Source of the DNA: Vicugna pacos
Taxonomy: Eukaryota > Chordata > Mammalia > Artiodactyla > Camelidae
Length of the DNA: 64,000 nucleotides
NCBI RefSeq assembly: GCF_048564905.1
Contig: NC_133021.1
Span: 19,569,597 to 19,633,596 of the forward strand
Direction: 5' to 3'
The position numbers and the translations under genes are program-made. Positions 1 through 12,500 of this stretch are shown here, piece after piece (within the stretch, counting starts at the first letter, position 1; each line of letters opens with the position of its first letter). The notes beneath the pieces were generated by a model. It was not told the origin of the DNA, did not search any database, and saw only the letters and a program-made list of their open reading frames with translations.

Positions 1-2181
1 TTGGAGAACCCTGACTAATCATTTTACTATATCCCAGTGACAGGGGTATAGTTATGTTAATAGTTATAGTAAAGTACATTGTGGTCATCATCTACTGTTA
101 TGTGTAAATGAAGTCATTATGCTGTATGCCTTAAACTTATAATACAGTGCTGCATGTCAATTATATCTCAATAAAACTGGAAGAAATAAATTGCAACTTG
201 GGAGACACAGGTTTGGGTAAAACTGAGTGTTTCAAAGACGGGTGTCAGGGGCTTATAAAGACAAAAAGCCAAGAGGTTGTCAAAAGTTGCCTGATGAGAA
301 TTGTGACTGACACTGATGTGAGCCAGTCAGGAAACCTTTGTCCTTAAGGCATCACAGGTTATTTTCGGGTAGGGGCTTAGTGAGTATCTGAAGTTTCTGG
401 CAGGTGCTCCAGATGACTTCATTAGGGCAATAAAAGCTCACAGGGTCAGATTCTCTGTGGGCTGAGATGTGCATAAGTCACACCTCCTTAGTGAGCCCCC
501 TCAAGCAGTGCAGACTCCATTTTTATTTTTCTTTCACAAAGGCAGTCTGCTGCTGCCGGGAGCAGTGACCCCACCTCGGCCTGGAGGACATTCAGGTGAG
601 CTTCAGCTCGCTGGCTAGTGCTGTAGGAACAGCAGTTTGCCATCGATCTTTCCCCTGCAGGCGTGGCAGCACCCACGCCAGCTGTAAATGGGCACAGGCT
701 CGTGCTGGGGTGGGGGCGGGGAGTGGTCCTCTACCCTTCTAGGTTCATCTGGCTGGTCTAAGAGTTAAACTGACATGAGGCAGATTAACAGGAGAAAAAT
801 AAAACAAAAATTGAATAACACGTATGCTTCCTGTTTATACCCCTGGGAGACAGCCAGGAAAAACTGAGTGAGCTCATCAAGACGGCTGCAGCCCTCACCT
901 TCAACAGCATCTTCAGCTAAAGACTGAAGAGGTTGCTGCAGGCAGCGGTCAGTTACAGATGTCAGTTACATGGAATGCCCGGAGGCATGAGAAGCTCAGT
1001 TAGACAAGGGCTGGAAAGGTGTCACTTTGATTTAGACGTGGGAGTCATCAGTGACTCATTGCGTGGGGATGGAGGAAGGGGAAGACACACCAGAGTGGGT
1101 GGGGACAGACTGCTGATGGGGAAGCAGGCAAATCTTTCAGGAAGTTTGTTGTCAGAAGTAAGACTGTCTGGTTCACGTGAGAGGGAAGAAACAGGGAGAT
1201 GTTTACAGAGAGGGAAGTTTGAAATCATCACTGAGAAGGAAGAAGATGCAAATTAACTAAATAAAAGTAGTAGGATCGCTGGGCAGTGCGTGGTTTTCAG
1301 CAGCACTTAGATGCCTGGGGGAACTTAAGGGGGAAGAATGATAATCAGTCAGTTGTGTCATTGGGAGTTTTGCCAAGTAAGTACACTGAAAGGACAGAAA
1401 AGGGGAGAAAGGATGTTGAGTAGGAGTTATTAAAATTTTAGCTCTTGGAAATTGTTGAGAAGGAGAATATTTCCTTTACTCTCTTAGGTTCAGTGATTGG
1501 GAGCCTGCAAATTAAATTGACTAAAGCCAATTACTGTGAGAAAAAAATTACATATGAATACATGTAAGAGTTCACAAAGAAATATGATTTGAAGGGGTGG
1601 CTAGAATTGGAGGCTTATATACAATTTAATAAGTGACAGGAAAAGGAGAAAGGCATTTTTTGAAAAACAAATGACTTCTTGGTGAGAGGGAAGAGAAAAG
1701 GCACTTATGGTAGAACCAGTGACACTTAGGAAAGATAAATAGTGCCTTAGGAGAATGAATGGGAGGCGTGACAGTTTTGTGACAATGTCCGTTTGAGTCT
1801 GGTGCTCAGAACTTGTCTCTAATTTTAAGACTGTTTCCAAAAAGTAAGTAAATAAATAGAGACGATGTAAAGCCTGAGGCAGATTTCATTTCTCCGTGAG
1901 GAAATAGCTGTGAATCAGTGTTTAAGGTAACATATAGAAAGTTTGATGGCACTGTAACAATTGTTGTGACCCATCAGAACACTGACAACAGCCACACCAG
2001 ATCCGAATGCTGTCCGTCTTAATCTTCAAGTCTATATACAGTGATTAACACTGGAAAATTCAAAAAAGCTATCAATCAACACTGCTCAATATCAATGACA
2101 AGTTTGGTGGGTGACTGGGTGGTGTTTAAACAGCTGGCATCCGGGCTCAGTTTGAGTATGTAATACCGCAAAGTGCTGGGT
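1..2181. other. 3' flank of the ankyrin gene, no gene seen
   Basis: No coding exon or RNA gene can be supported here. A stretch around 740-1000 (GAGGCAGATTAACAGGAG and what follows) has the look of an old interspersed repeat, but I cannot name the family. The open frames at 933-1256 and 1022-1231 overlap on opposite strands and resemble no known protein, so I treat them as chance. Confidence 0.6.
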
Positions 2182-2187
2182 TTTATT
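2182..2187 (-). terminator. Candidate polyadenylation signal AATAAA
   Basis: A canonical AATAAA lies on the minus strand about 175 nt downstream of the stop codon of the last ankyrin-gene exon. It is the closest canonical hexamer I noticed in the expected direction. Longer 3' UTR forms ending further downstream are possible. Confidence 0.5.
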
Positions 2188-2360
2188 CCCAAAATCGGCT
2201 TACAAGTTAATGAGATGCAGAGAAATGTGGTTCAAAATACTACATGAGTTTTAATCATGCACATATAATACAAAAATATTTTCCTTTAATAAACATTGCC
2301 TGTATCTTACTTAACGGGACATAACTAAAATGTTACACAAGCAGCCCAGGAGGTAAATGT

Positions 2361-2518
2361 TTACTGTTCATCTGTTACATCATATAACATATACTTTTTC
2401 TTCAAAACCTCCTCATATTCTTTACGTGCTTTCAAAAGCATATCTTCAATTAATCTTGACTCTTTCGAAGATCCTCCAAGAGAAGTTCTATAGGACTCAG
2501 ACTGAAGTTTAGGAGTAG
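2361..2518 (-). CDS. Exon 28: C-terminus of ankyrin/coiled-coil gene
   Basis: The exon enters in phase 1 after a TTTCCAG acceptor, reads open for 52 residues and ends at TAA (2361-2363). The ending KARKEYEEVLKKKYML resembles the human ANKRD26 ending ASREYVQVLKKNYMI. It is open although it lies beyond all the upstream lesions. Confidence 0.8.
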
Positions 2519-3665
2519 CTGGAAAGAAAATGAAAGAATTAGATTCCTTATATAAAATACTTCATAGGTAACTAAATGTCAGGTTTTTTTTTAAGCTGAG
2601 ACTTTTCTAAGTTTTAAGGAGAATGAAAAATACCTACATATGATTACAACACAAACCCAAGATTACTACTCTACACTTTGCCCAGGGTTGCACGTTGAAT
2701 TAACTGCTCTTGTGGCTAAGGATCAGAGCTCCTAGTTTTCTCATTATTCATTCATTTACTCAGCAACCATGTGCTAAGTCACTTTGATAAACACTGGAAT
2801 CACAAAATGAAGATGACACAGTCCACCTTGAAAAATCATGTACTGTAAACTGGAAAAATAGATGAACAGGCAATTTCGGTACAGAGACATAAATGCCATG
2901 GCAGGTATAAAAGAGGGCACAGTTGGAACACTCAGAAGGGACGTCCAGCTTTGTGTCAATACTGTCTGCTCTTTGGTGGCCGTGATATGTAAGCAGAAAC
3001 CTGAAGGAGGAGGAGAAAGTGCGGGAGGGAGAGGCAAGAAGCAAACACACAGAGCAGAGGCAGGAAGGGCGCCCGCGGGGCTGGAAGCAGTCTGACCAGA
3101 CGCTGGAGCAGAGGGGCAGAGCAGGGGAGGAAAGAGACACAGCTGAACACTTTGGCAGGAGCCAAATTGATGTGGGTGTTTTTCTTCCAAGCTAAGGAAT
3201 TTGGAGTTTTTCCTGAGGGCAAAACGTTAACCAGTGACAAAGTGAATGACAGGAAATTTAATTGTCATCCACCAGGTGACAACTACGTGAACTGTGATTG
3301 CCTGAGTCTGGGGTTTTTGGCCTCAGTCACTATCAGAAACAGGAGAAGCTGATGACCTCCATGTTTTCTGAGAACAGTATCCATGTGCAGGTGACAGGCC
3401 CACAGGGACAGCAGGAGAGGAAGGGTACAGCCAGAAATAGAGAACACAGGCTTCTTTTTTAGAGCTATGGGTCATGATGAAGAAGTGAGGAATAAGTATA
3501 TTTATCATTATGAATGAAATTGTGCTCTCACATTTTTCATTAGATACGTGTAAGAAAAAAATTTAACGTAGTATCTGTTATTCAAACAATAGAAAGAGGT
3601 GCCATTTACTGTTTAGAGTGCATTTCAGGAATCAATGTCTAAATTCAGAAATGTTGGCAACATAC
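2519..3665 (-). other. Intron 27
   Basis: Mostly an old L2-derived stretch, listed separately. No further exon is seen. Confidence 0.6.
2740..3500 (-). repeat. L2-derived LINE remnant
   Basis: The start, reading ATTCATTCATTTACTCAGC, followed by a long purine-rich tract, matches the reverse complement of the L2 3' region. It is highly diverged, so the borders are approximate. Several overlapping open frames here on both strands are by-products of this repeat. Confidence 0.5.
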
Positions 3666-3711
3666 CTTCTTTTACTTCTCTAGGTGCATTATTTTCCAAC
3701 ATCTTGTGCAT
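3666..3711 (-). CDS. Exon 27: short tail exon
   Basis: A 46-nt exon encoding MHKMLENNAPREVKE, flanked by TTATTTCAG and GTATG. It enters in phase 0 and leaves in phase 1, matching exon 28. It aligns with KMQQELEKNITRELKE in the ANKRD26 tail. Confidence 0.75.
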
Positions 3712-6700
3712 CTGAAATAAGTCAAATATTATTTTTAATGTTTAAGTTAAACAGGAAACACTATCACAGGAATGACAGCTAGCTTATGAAATGTGGCCTT
3801 TAAATAATACTTTTAGAGACTTGACCTAACTTGGGGATTGCTTCAATAGAAAAATGATCACATGAATAAAATAAAATAAATTCCTACTTACTTTGGTTTT
3901 AGATAATAGAGAACATATATATGTAAGGCTTAGAGTCCCCTGATGGAAAACAGTAAACCCTTCCCTGTCGGAGACACATAATCTCAGAGGGCAATGCCCA
4001 ATCTCATTAGCACAAAGAGTTTAAGCAATTCAAGTCATGTTCTACACTGAATGCATTACTCTGCAGTTCTCAGAAAAACTGCCCTTTATAAAAGTTCAGT
4101 TTTTTTTTAATTTAATGGACTTTCCCTTAAAATGAGCTTTCCATTCCTGCACTTTTATAAAACTAAAATTTTAAGGTCTGTTCTATGCTAAAAATGGTTT
4201 TAACACAGAATCGTAGATACATAAACTGAAGAAAGGGGTTCTGTTATAATGTCAAGTGAAAATTCTACTGGCAAACAAATTAAACAAATGTATGTTGCTC
4301 TCTGTATATGACTAAGATATTTGTCAGGAAATCTGCTTAAAGAAAAGGAGAGGCTAGCACCAGTTTTCAAACTTGGTTTCTGATTCACAACTTCCTAGAA
4401 TTAGAAACAAGGAAAACAATACAAAATTCTTTAACTGTAACTTTGTTTCTGCTCTAGAAATTAGGGCCAACTTTTTGAAACTTGACTTAATTAGTTATGT
4501 ATTTAATTACGAAATGTGTGGGGACACTTCAAACTACAAGTGTCCCCATCTAGAGTGTTCTTTTAAAAATCTTTCTTATGAAAGTCACCCGCTCACTAAA
4601 CAGGGTCTAAAATAGTACACCAGACATAATAAACAGTGGTGATAACAGCAACACGACAGCCGAGGCCTTTGTAAATGTTAGGCGCAAAGACAAAATTTTT
4701 GGCTACCATTTGCCAATATTTTCAGAGACTGTTTTCCATAACACTGTCTGACAAGAGCATTCAAGAGGCCTTATGCAATCAGCAACGTGACAACAGTGCC
4801 AGGCAGGTCCTGCGAAGTGAGTAACGCCGAACAGATGAAGGGAGAAGCCTTTATTGAAATAATTTCATATAACTCTATGCAAAATGTAGATCACACTTTT
4901 ACATGGATTGAGTGTAAGATTAATATCTTTTCCTCTGCAAAGCTGTATTGTCAGTTTGTAACTATTAAATCATGCATTTTGCTGCAGAGGAAAGAAATGA
5001 GAAAGAATTTGTTGATCAAGGACCTAAAAAATTAAGTATAGAGAAAAGAGTCAATGAAAGAAAAAGAACTGGAGGAAGTTAAGTGATTGTCTAACAAAAG
5101 ACAACACACTTCCTCATTTGTCCATTCACACAAAATGAAATGAGGGCAGGAGGGATTCCACAGAGCAGAGAAGTGATACCAGAAAGAAGGTCACTAAACT
5201 CTGCCTCTGCCTTATGAGAAATGAGCTTAACTACTGTGATAGTTTGATTAGAATTAAAATTCAGAGTGGATGTCCCCTGCCTTGGAAGGCTACTTTTAAA
5301 AGAAACGCGACCAGATCCTGCTGAGACGCAGTGCTGTGTCATGTAAAAAGTTACAGTCTTAGGAATATTAATCATTTTAGCTCTGGGGCACTGGTATAAT
5401 CCCATTTAGACAAAGGGTTGCTAAACTGAATGGATATTTGAGAAATTTAAAAATTACTTAAATAAATCATTAGAAAATGTTTGAAAGTGTCAGTAATACA
5501 CCAAAAGCCCAAAATCAATCAATGTAAAATTTAGTCTTCCTATTTAAAATAGATATGAAGAACATTTATGAACTATTGTGGCCATGCTTCATGTTAGGCA
5601 CACCAATACTTAAAAACTCTTGAACATAAAAAAATCTTTAAAACAGAGAATTTCTGTCTGTTATAATATTGTCTGGAATTAAGTTTTCAATTCTTAGAAA
5701 AAAATTCTATGTGCAAGAAAATCTAACAGTGATGTATCTGCTCAGGCTAGTTGTAACTTTTTGTACTCTATAATAATATAATAAATAACACAATTGAGTA
5801 AAACTGTAAAATTGCTTCTGACATGTAGGACAAAACATCCCAGAAATAAACTAGAATGTGAAATCTGAGGGTAAAAATTAGCAAAACAGATATGGGGTCC
5901 ACCTGCTACCACTACAACGATGCCAAGTGACAAGGCTATATACTACATGTAGCAGTAAGAGAGGCAATAAACCCAAGCTTTATGAACTGGAGAAAACTTG
6001 CTTCAACAACCAGCATGACTGAAATCATAGACTTAGAGCAACACTTCCGTCAAGTTAGAAAAAAAGGCTGAGTGAGCTGGAACGTCACAGCAGGAACAGT
6101 CCAAACTGTTAAAACCTTGCACATAAAGGAGAACATTAAAGTCAATCCCAACGCCATTTGTAACATTTTGCTTTCTAGAATCATAGCTGAAAAGCTGTGG
6201 ATGTCTGTTGTTTTGTTAAGCCCCATCCAAAAACCCATCCCTTCCTGTCATTTTAAACACTATGTTCACACCTCTCATAGCATTACTTTACGTTTTCCCA
6301 GCAGAAATCATTACATCCCTAGCAATTCCAGAAGGCACCTTCTTTCTGTACGTCTAAGAAATCTGTAAACAGTAACTGTATAATAACTCCTGTGAGGTGC
6401 TCCGTAGTGACGATGAAGACGTGTCTTCGCATCTGAACAGAGCAGTGCTTTTTCATCTCCCTTGCTACATCTAGCATGATTTGGCCCCACGGCCCCACAG
6501 AAGAACTACATGTACCTTGGATCTACAACACTGGGTTTAAAATAAACTATTTTCCAACTTATCTAGAAGTACTAACAAATAGACACCTCTTTCCTCCAAA
6601 AACATTAAAGGAAAAAACTGTCCTCAGGAGCTTTCTCTTGCACTGCTTTGCACTCACACTCTTTCACCATCATCCTGTAAATTGACACACTGTCAATTTT

Positions 6701-7815
6701 TTGGTGACAACTAATGGGAACATTTCAAGTTTGCATCATGCTTAGCCACTGACAGAAGTGTTAGCCATGCATCTTTTTTAACACCACGCAGTCCAGTTTC
6801 ATGACTCTGAAGCACTTAGACTCAATTTACCCACAACACTGTCTATGAAACCTGAGCTTCTTTCTTCTTTGATTTATTATGACATGAAGCCAAGTGAGAA
6901 AAAACAGGTTGAGACCGCACTTAACAAGGGCCAATGCTACCTTTCTCTGCATCAAGAAGATCATGAAAACACCATCAAACCATAAACCAACGTGCACAGC
7001 TTTAAATGGCTCTTTTAACAACAATGATACACAATGGAAACTAGTTGTAACTTAAAGGCTCCCTATCATTGCCACATTGGTATTTCTACAGGTGAGGGCA
7101 AGACAGAGACATAAGTGAACGTCATTTTAAAAATTTAAATATTTGCTTTACTTGACTGCATATTCAGAAATGTTCTACAATTGCTCAGTAAGATATTTTA
7201 TAACAATTAAAATAAAAATGCTATAAGTAAAATAGCAATTAAGGATGTACTCTTACAGAAGAAAGTGATAAAAATTTTAAACTTAAAAACAGAACTTAAT
7301 GTTTTTAGTGTTACAAGTTTATTGAATTCATAAAAAGAATTTATCTTGGATTCCTTTAAATGAAAAACATCCATATGTGGTTAAGTAGCTCAATGCCATT
7401 TACTTCTGCTTAGGGGTAGAAAAACTGGGGTGCAGCAAAACTTGAAAATTACTATGAACCAATGCCAAACCAAAATCAATCAGAAACTTGATTGGAAACC
7501 AAACATTGGAAAGTATATCTCTAGGTATTAGGCAATAATAATTTCTAAAATAGAATTTAAAATGGAGCTTTTTAAGAAGTTTAAAATTTGTCAGTTTAGT
7601 TGCATTTATTGAATAAAGTTAATGACATGTATCTCTTGAAAATGAGAAGTCCAGGGACTTAAAAAAATTATAAAATTTCTGTCTCCTTTCTTTATTAGCA
7701 CAATTAATTATGGCTTTTACTTTAAGTCAAATAAGTAACTCAGAATTTCATCAAATCAAAATCAAGAATTATATCGGAATCTGAAACCCAAGGGAAAAAA
7801 GATAATTTAACTAAC
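3712..7815 (-). other. Intron 26, no recognised feature
   Basis: About 4.1 kb of AT-rich sequence. I see no exon, RNA gene or nameable repeat. Open frames here, including 5091-5405 and 6072-6368, resemble no known protein. Confidence 0.55.
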
Positions 7816-8014
7816 CCTGAACAAGCCATCACTTGTGCTAGTTGAAGGTTCTGAAAAAATCCTGAAGTCTGTACTTCGAGTAAGGGTCCATTTGCGCTCT
7901 GAGCTATCATTAAATTTTTCAGCAGGCCTTGTAGCAACAGTTTTGAGGACAGAACCCTTGTACTCTTCCGCCATCTGAAGTTTAGTGTTCATCACTACAA
8001 GCCTCTCGTTAATC
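7816..8014 (-). CDS. Exon 26: coiled-coil tail
   Basis: The exon lies between CCTCACAG and GTTAGT. It begins INERLVVMNTKLQMAEEY, matching ANKRD26 TNERLAEVNTKLLVEKQQ, and continues through TVATRPAEKFNDSSE. It enters in phase 2 and leaves in phase 0, consistent with exons 25 and 27. Confidence 0.8.
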
Positions 8015-9600
8015 CTGTGAGGATTGCAAAACACAGCTTTCATTCATTTCATTTTTTTCCTAAGTGATGGGTATTTTTAAAGTTGCTATAATAGTAAACA
8101 GATTATCCCATTAAACTGTGTCTTGACAACGAAAATACGTCAGCGCAGACCTACTGTAAACAATTACAGTTTAAAACTGTCCTAAAGAAAGACTTATGTG
8201 CCTGGGGGGGGGGCCCTTAACTAACAAGTACTTCAAAGTGGGGAGAGTCAGAGATGGAGATGCCCCCACAGAGGACTCCCGCTGCCTTCTGCACAGGCTG
8301 CATCTAGACATACTTACCCTCAAGAAACCAGTTTAGAAATAAAAAATAAACCATCCCTCAAAGCCATTGTCAAGTGTTTGCTTTCACCACCCTTATATAC
8401 ACATTTCACTCATTACCTGGGAGAAATTAAGCATGCGGCACTGAGGAACGGTTTAGAGCCACCATCTCTGGGGGGCACCAGATGGCAGAGTCGGTGATGG
8501 GAATAAACTATGACAGTGCCAGGGGCAATTTCAAGTGTCCCCTAATTTCCCAAAGCTCACTTTGTTACTTCGCTTTTATCAGCAGCTGTTTTCCATAACA
8601 AAAAAAAATCTCAAGCAGATTTTCACTTTTATGAAAAAAAAAGGCAAAAAGCCAGAATAGCGCTGGGTGTTTGTTTTAGCCCGAGCCATCAGAAGGGCAA
8701 CATGCACCCCGAGCAGCAAGAGGGGCCCCACCGAGCTCCTTCCCTAGGACCACACTCAGTATCCCGGCATCGCGCCGCCACGGCTTTGGGCTGTGTCTGT
8801 GAGCACCTGTGCTTTATGCATATTTATTTTATGCATCCACCAGCCAGATGTGTCCTAAGGTAACTGCCTCTTTGCTTTACACCGACAACTTTCATAGGAA
8901 CGCTCTACTTTTGGATACCAGGGAGACCTGTAGCTTACAACATTGTTACTCAGGCACTGGAGGAGGGACCTGCCCTTTCTGTCTTCCACACACCCCCTCG
9001 GGCAGGCCACCGTATTCTCTTTAGCCACTTTGTGAACTGCTATACTGAGCTTCGCCCCTAAGTTAGTTTCCCCCTATTTCCCAAGCATGCCTTTATGTAG
9101 CGGAGACAAACTTAGAAGGATACAGTACTTCGCCTCAGGGTGCCCACTAGTGGTGATACCAAATATCACAATCAAGAAGGTAAATTCACCAGACACCAGA
9201 ATGGGACCCCTTGGGTTTAAGTTGTACTATTCCAAAACACAGTTAATTTTAAACTCATTGACATTTCTATTTATGGGAATTCAAGCTAGAAATTTTGTGA
9301 TAATATGGCTGTGTAAATTACAAAGTTTGCAAAACTCCCAGCTTAAAGACTAGATCAGGTTAAATATATGCAAATATAAAACATAAAGTCATGTAAAAGC
9401 AACAAAAGGCAGGGAGATGCAAACTGCCCTGGACTAACATTTTAAAGGAGAGTTCACTTACTAACATCATTTTCCAAAATTATACTATCTAGTCAGCTTT
9501 CACTTGCTACTCACCTCATGAACCTGGCTCAGTAAAACTTATGCCTTAGAAGCAAATTAATGACCTAAATTATTCTCTATAATTCTATGTTTTGACTTAC
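8015..9600 (-). other. Intron 25
   Basis: No exon seen. It contains a run of nine G at about 8205 and a GC-richer stretch at 8640-9030 with no recognisable coding similarity. Confidence 0.55.
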
Positions 9601-9806
9601 GAGTGTACTTGACTTGCCCATGACGTTCTATTTTCTGGCTCTTCGAGGTGCAGTTGTCTGTATTTTTCCAATTCTTTTTTGACAGAATCTAACTGAAAAG
9701 TTTTACTTTTCAGTTCAGTTTCCAGATATTTAATTTTGTGTTTCATTTGACTTATTGAAGCATTTTTATATGCTCTTAACAACTTTTCTTCATATGCTGC
9801 TTGTGT
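9601..9806 (-). CDS. Exon 25: coiled-coil exon
   Basis: The exon runs from TTTAG to a GTAAGTC donor and is open throughout. KKELEKYRQLHLEE matches ANKRD26 KTELEKYKQLYLEE. It enters in phase 0 and leaves in phase 2, as exon 26 requires. The last residues are diverged from the family. Confidence 0.8.
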
Positions 9807-10379
9807 CTAAAGCAAATTAAAAGGACACAATTTTAAAAATAATTATAACCTGAGTAATTACAGTGTATTTGTTCTCTTTAGTTTTGAGTCAATGATTCAG
9901 ACAGCAATTTTAAATGTAAAAGAGCTGAACTTTAAAATACTTATCATCAATGTCAAGTGAATTAAATCTGAATTATGAAATTAAAGTTGAATCACTCATA
10001 TCAGTACTCATGTAATGTGATACTTCAAAGAATAATAGGATCAGCTTAAAATTTTTAAAATTGAACAATAAAACCTAAGAGTAATCCAAGAGTGTGGTAC
10101 AATATTTAAATCACAATATTTTCTTTTCCTCCTAGTAGTCTTGATTTACATCAATTGGCCTTAAAAATGATTCTCTAGTGAGAATTGTTCTGAAAGATCA
10201 ATTTAGTGATAGCAATGATGGAAATTGAATTATTTAAAGGGAGTAACAAATGCGGCCTTCCTTCCAGAAATCTACAAAACAAACTGCTATATGGGAAGTA
10301 GAGGAAACATAAAATGTATACATCCGAACTGTAATTCACAGCAAAGTGAATTAGAGCACATTACAGATCAATGCTTCAC
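9807..10379 (-). other. Intron 24
   Basis: AT-rich intron sequence in which I recognise nothing. Confidence 0.55.
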
Positions 10380-10745
10380 CTGTAAAAACTGGCTGAGTTC
10401 TTTCAATATTCCTGCTACATCCTGTTTTTCTCGCTCTTCAGTCTCCCGTTTGCACTGCATGACTTGACTGAGTTCTGTCAATTTTTCTGCTACATCCCGT
10501 CTTGCTCGCTCTTCAACGTCCTGTTTGTACTGCTCCACTTGACTGCGTTCCACTGTGTTCACTTCTAGGTGACGTTTGAGGTTTACTACTTCTTCTTCCA
10601 ACTTCTTTTTCTCCTCCTCTAATGTTTCACATTTCTTTTGTATCCCTTTCATAGATAATAATTCTTTTAGAAGAAGTTGAGTTTCTGCATTCAGATGGAG
10701 AAGTGCTGAAGTTGTCGATTCCAGTTTTGCTGTAAGATCAGCATT
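10380..10745 (-). CDS. Exon 24: coiled-coil exon with internal duplication
   Basis: A 366-nt, phase 0/0 exon between CATGCAG and GTGAAG, encoding 122 open residues. KGIQKKCETLEEEKKKLEE matches ANKRD26 KTVQKKCEKLQKNKKKLEQ. The last part is present twice in tandem, as two 75-bp units at 10458-10532 and 10383-10457. The ANKRD26 sequence I remember has only one copy. The heptad-like, charged composition fits a continued coiled coil. Confidence 0.85.
10383..10532 (-). repeat. 75-bp in-frame tandem duplication within exon 24
   Basis: Two abutting 75-bp units (10458-10532 and 10383-10457) differ at 17 positions, which is about 77% identity. They encode YKQDVEERARRDVAEKL and CKRETEEREKQDVAGIL with their flanks. 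The duplication adds 25 residues and leaves frame unchanged. Confidence 0.85.
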
Positions 10746-11499
10746 CTGCATGAAGAAGATAAAATTATTTGGTAATGAGATTAGCAGACTGAGAACATCC
10801 TAACTCTAACCCAGCATCAAACGTTGAAATAAATTCAGTTACAATAAAATGGTATCTACCTTGTGGAATGGAGAAACTCAAATTACTCAGAAAATAAAGA
10901 AAAAAGTTCAAACCACCAAGAGTCACAAAAATATATTGTTTACTGTCATCATCTTTGTTATACATTTGTACTTGATTTTGCACTCTTATTTTTCTGTAAT
11001 TGTTTCATGTCTTTCCTACATAAAATGACTATAAGGCACCTCTTAGTAGAAAATCTCTTACCCCTTCCTCCCCCAAGTCTTAACTCTCCATGATTTTTAA
11101 AGCTTTAGGGAGATCACATTGAGTTACTCAGGGCTGAATTAATAAATGCCTCCCAAAACAAGACTTTGAAAGTAAGACTGCAATTAATACATCTTACAAA
11201 TATGGATTCTAATGCCATAAGCCTTTCTCTGAACTACAAATATTTTATGCTAGTTTGAATTGCATTCCAAGGAGCAATGAATGACTTGCAGAGTTAAGGA
11301 GAAATCCATCTCCTAGTGTAGTGGTTTAGTAAGATGACCTTTTTTCTAAACGAACAAAAAACCCTTAATTCTTGGAATCCTTTGTTACTCTCCACAAAAC
11401 AAGAGAACGATACTCAACAAAAACAAACAAAAAAACTTGCTGGGGTTTCAGTGACACTGACTTGGGAAGCACTACTTTCCTTCAGACAGGAGGGTTATT

Positions 11500-12500
11500 T
11501 GGTAAGACAAGGCAGGCGGAGGTGGTGGTTGTAAAACATCTCTACAAATTCCTTGACATTTCCCCTGTGAAATTCCCTCCCCTGAAGTATGTACTGATCT
11601 CGGCATCTGGTTTCTGGGGACAGAATGGGGGGGGGGGGGAACTGCTGTGTGATTTCTAAGGCTAAATAGCTTCTGACTTTCACTCTGTAGGGATGCTCAC
11701 CCTTAGAACCCAGCCACCACTCTATGAAGCCCAGGCCACCTAGTGAGTCTTTGTACGCGCAGCTGTCCCAGCCTATGGCCCCAGCGAACGTCCTTAACCA
11801 AAGCCAGCTCCAGCTTCCAGACACGTGCATGAACAAGCCTTTAGATTATTCTAGTGCCTGCTTGATTCCAAGTGGAGAAGAAATAAGCTGGCTCCACTGA
11901 GCCTTGTCTAAACGCAGGTTTGTGAACCAACCAAATGCTGTTTTGAGTCACTGGGTTTTGAGGTGGTTTATTATATAACTTATTAGCAATAAATAACTGG
12001 CACAGATATTGATATTAAAAATGGGGTGCAGCCATTTAAAAAGAACCAAAAATGTGGGGATGCCTTTGAACCTGGAGGTAGGTGGAACCTGAACAGATGT
12101 AGAGAAGAGTAAGAATGAAAACCCAAAGTGTCCACGAGACTGTTAGTGGAAGCCTGGGGGCCTTTGAAGGTGTGAGAACGAAGGCTTCTAGGCAAGGGAA
12201 GAAAATGACACTGAAACCGGAGGAAACAGGACTCTTGCTACCAAAGAGCTGAAAGTAAAATTGATGAGAGAGATAAGCTAAAACAAACAAACAAACAAAA
12301 AGATTATTAAATACAAAGGAACCAGGACTCACTGGGTTCAAATATCTGTATCCCATTTAAAGCACTGCCACATGCCCAATTGTCACATAATGGGTAAACA
12401 GAGAAATGGCTTCTAGGTTAAGATCAAATCTAGGGTGCTGCCAGGAAAACACAGTCTAAAGATGAAGCCACTGAACTTTGGGGAGTTTGTTAGGCAAAAA
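11500..12500 (+). mobile_element. MaLR fossil: MLT1-type LTR with internal part
   Basis: The LTR occupies about 11500-11995. It is recognised by CATTTCCCCTGTGAAATTCC, by the CTTAGAACCCAGCCACCA segment, and by the classic end with GAGTCACTGGGTTTTGAGG and AGCAATAAATAACTGG. Sequence similar to MaLR internal regions follows to about 12500. It is old, heavily diverged and broken; no open frame of retroviral type is seen. Confidence 0.7.
12280..12300. repeat. (AAAC)n simple repeat
   Basis: Short run of about four AAAC units inside the MaLR fossil. Confidence 0.8.

Noticed and set aside
2760-3240. Overlapping 77-138 residue frames on both strands
   Set aside because: They fall in an L2-derived repeat and do not resemble any protein.
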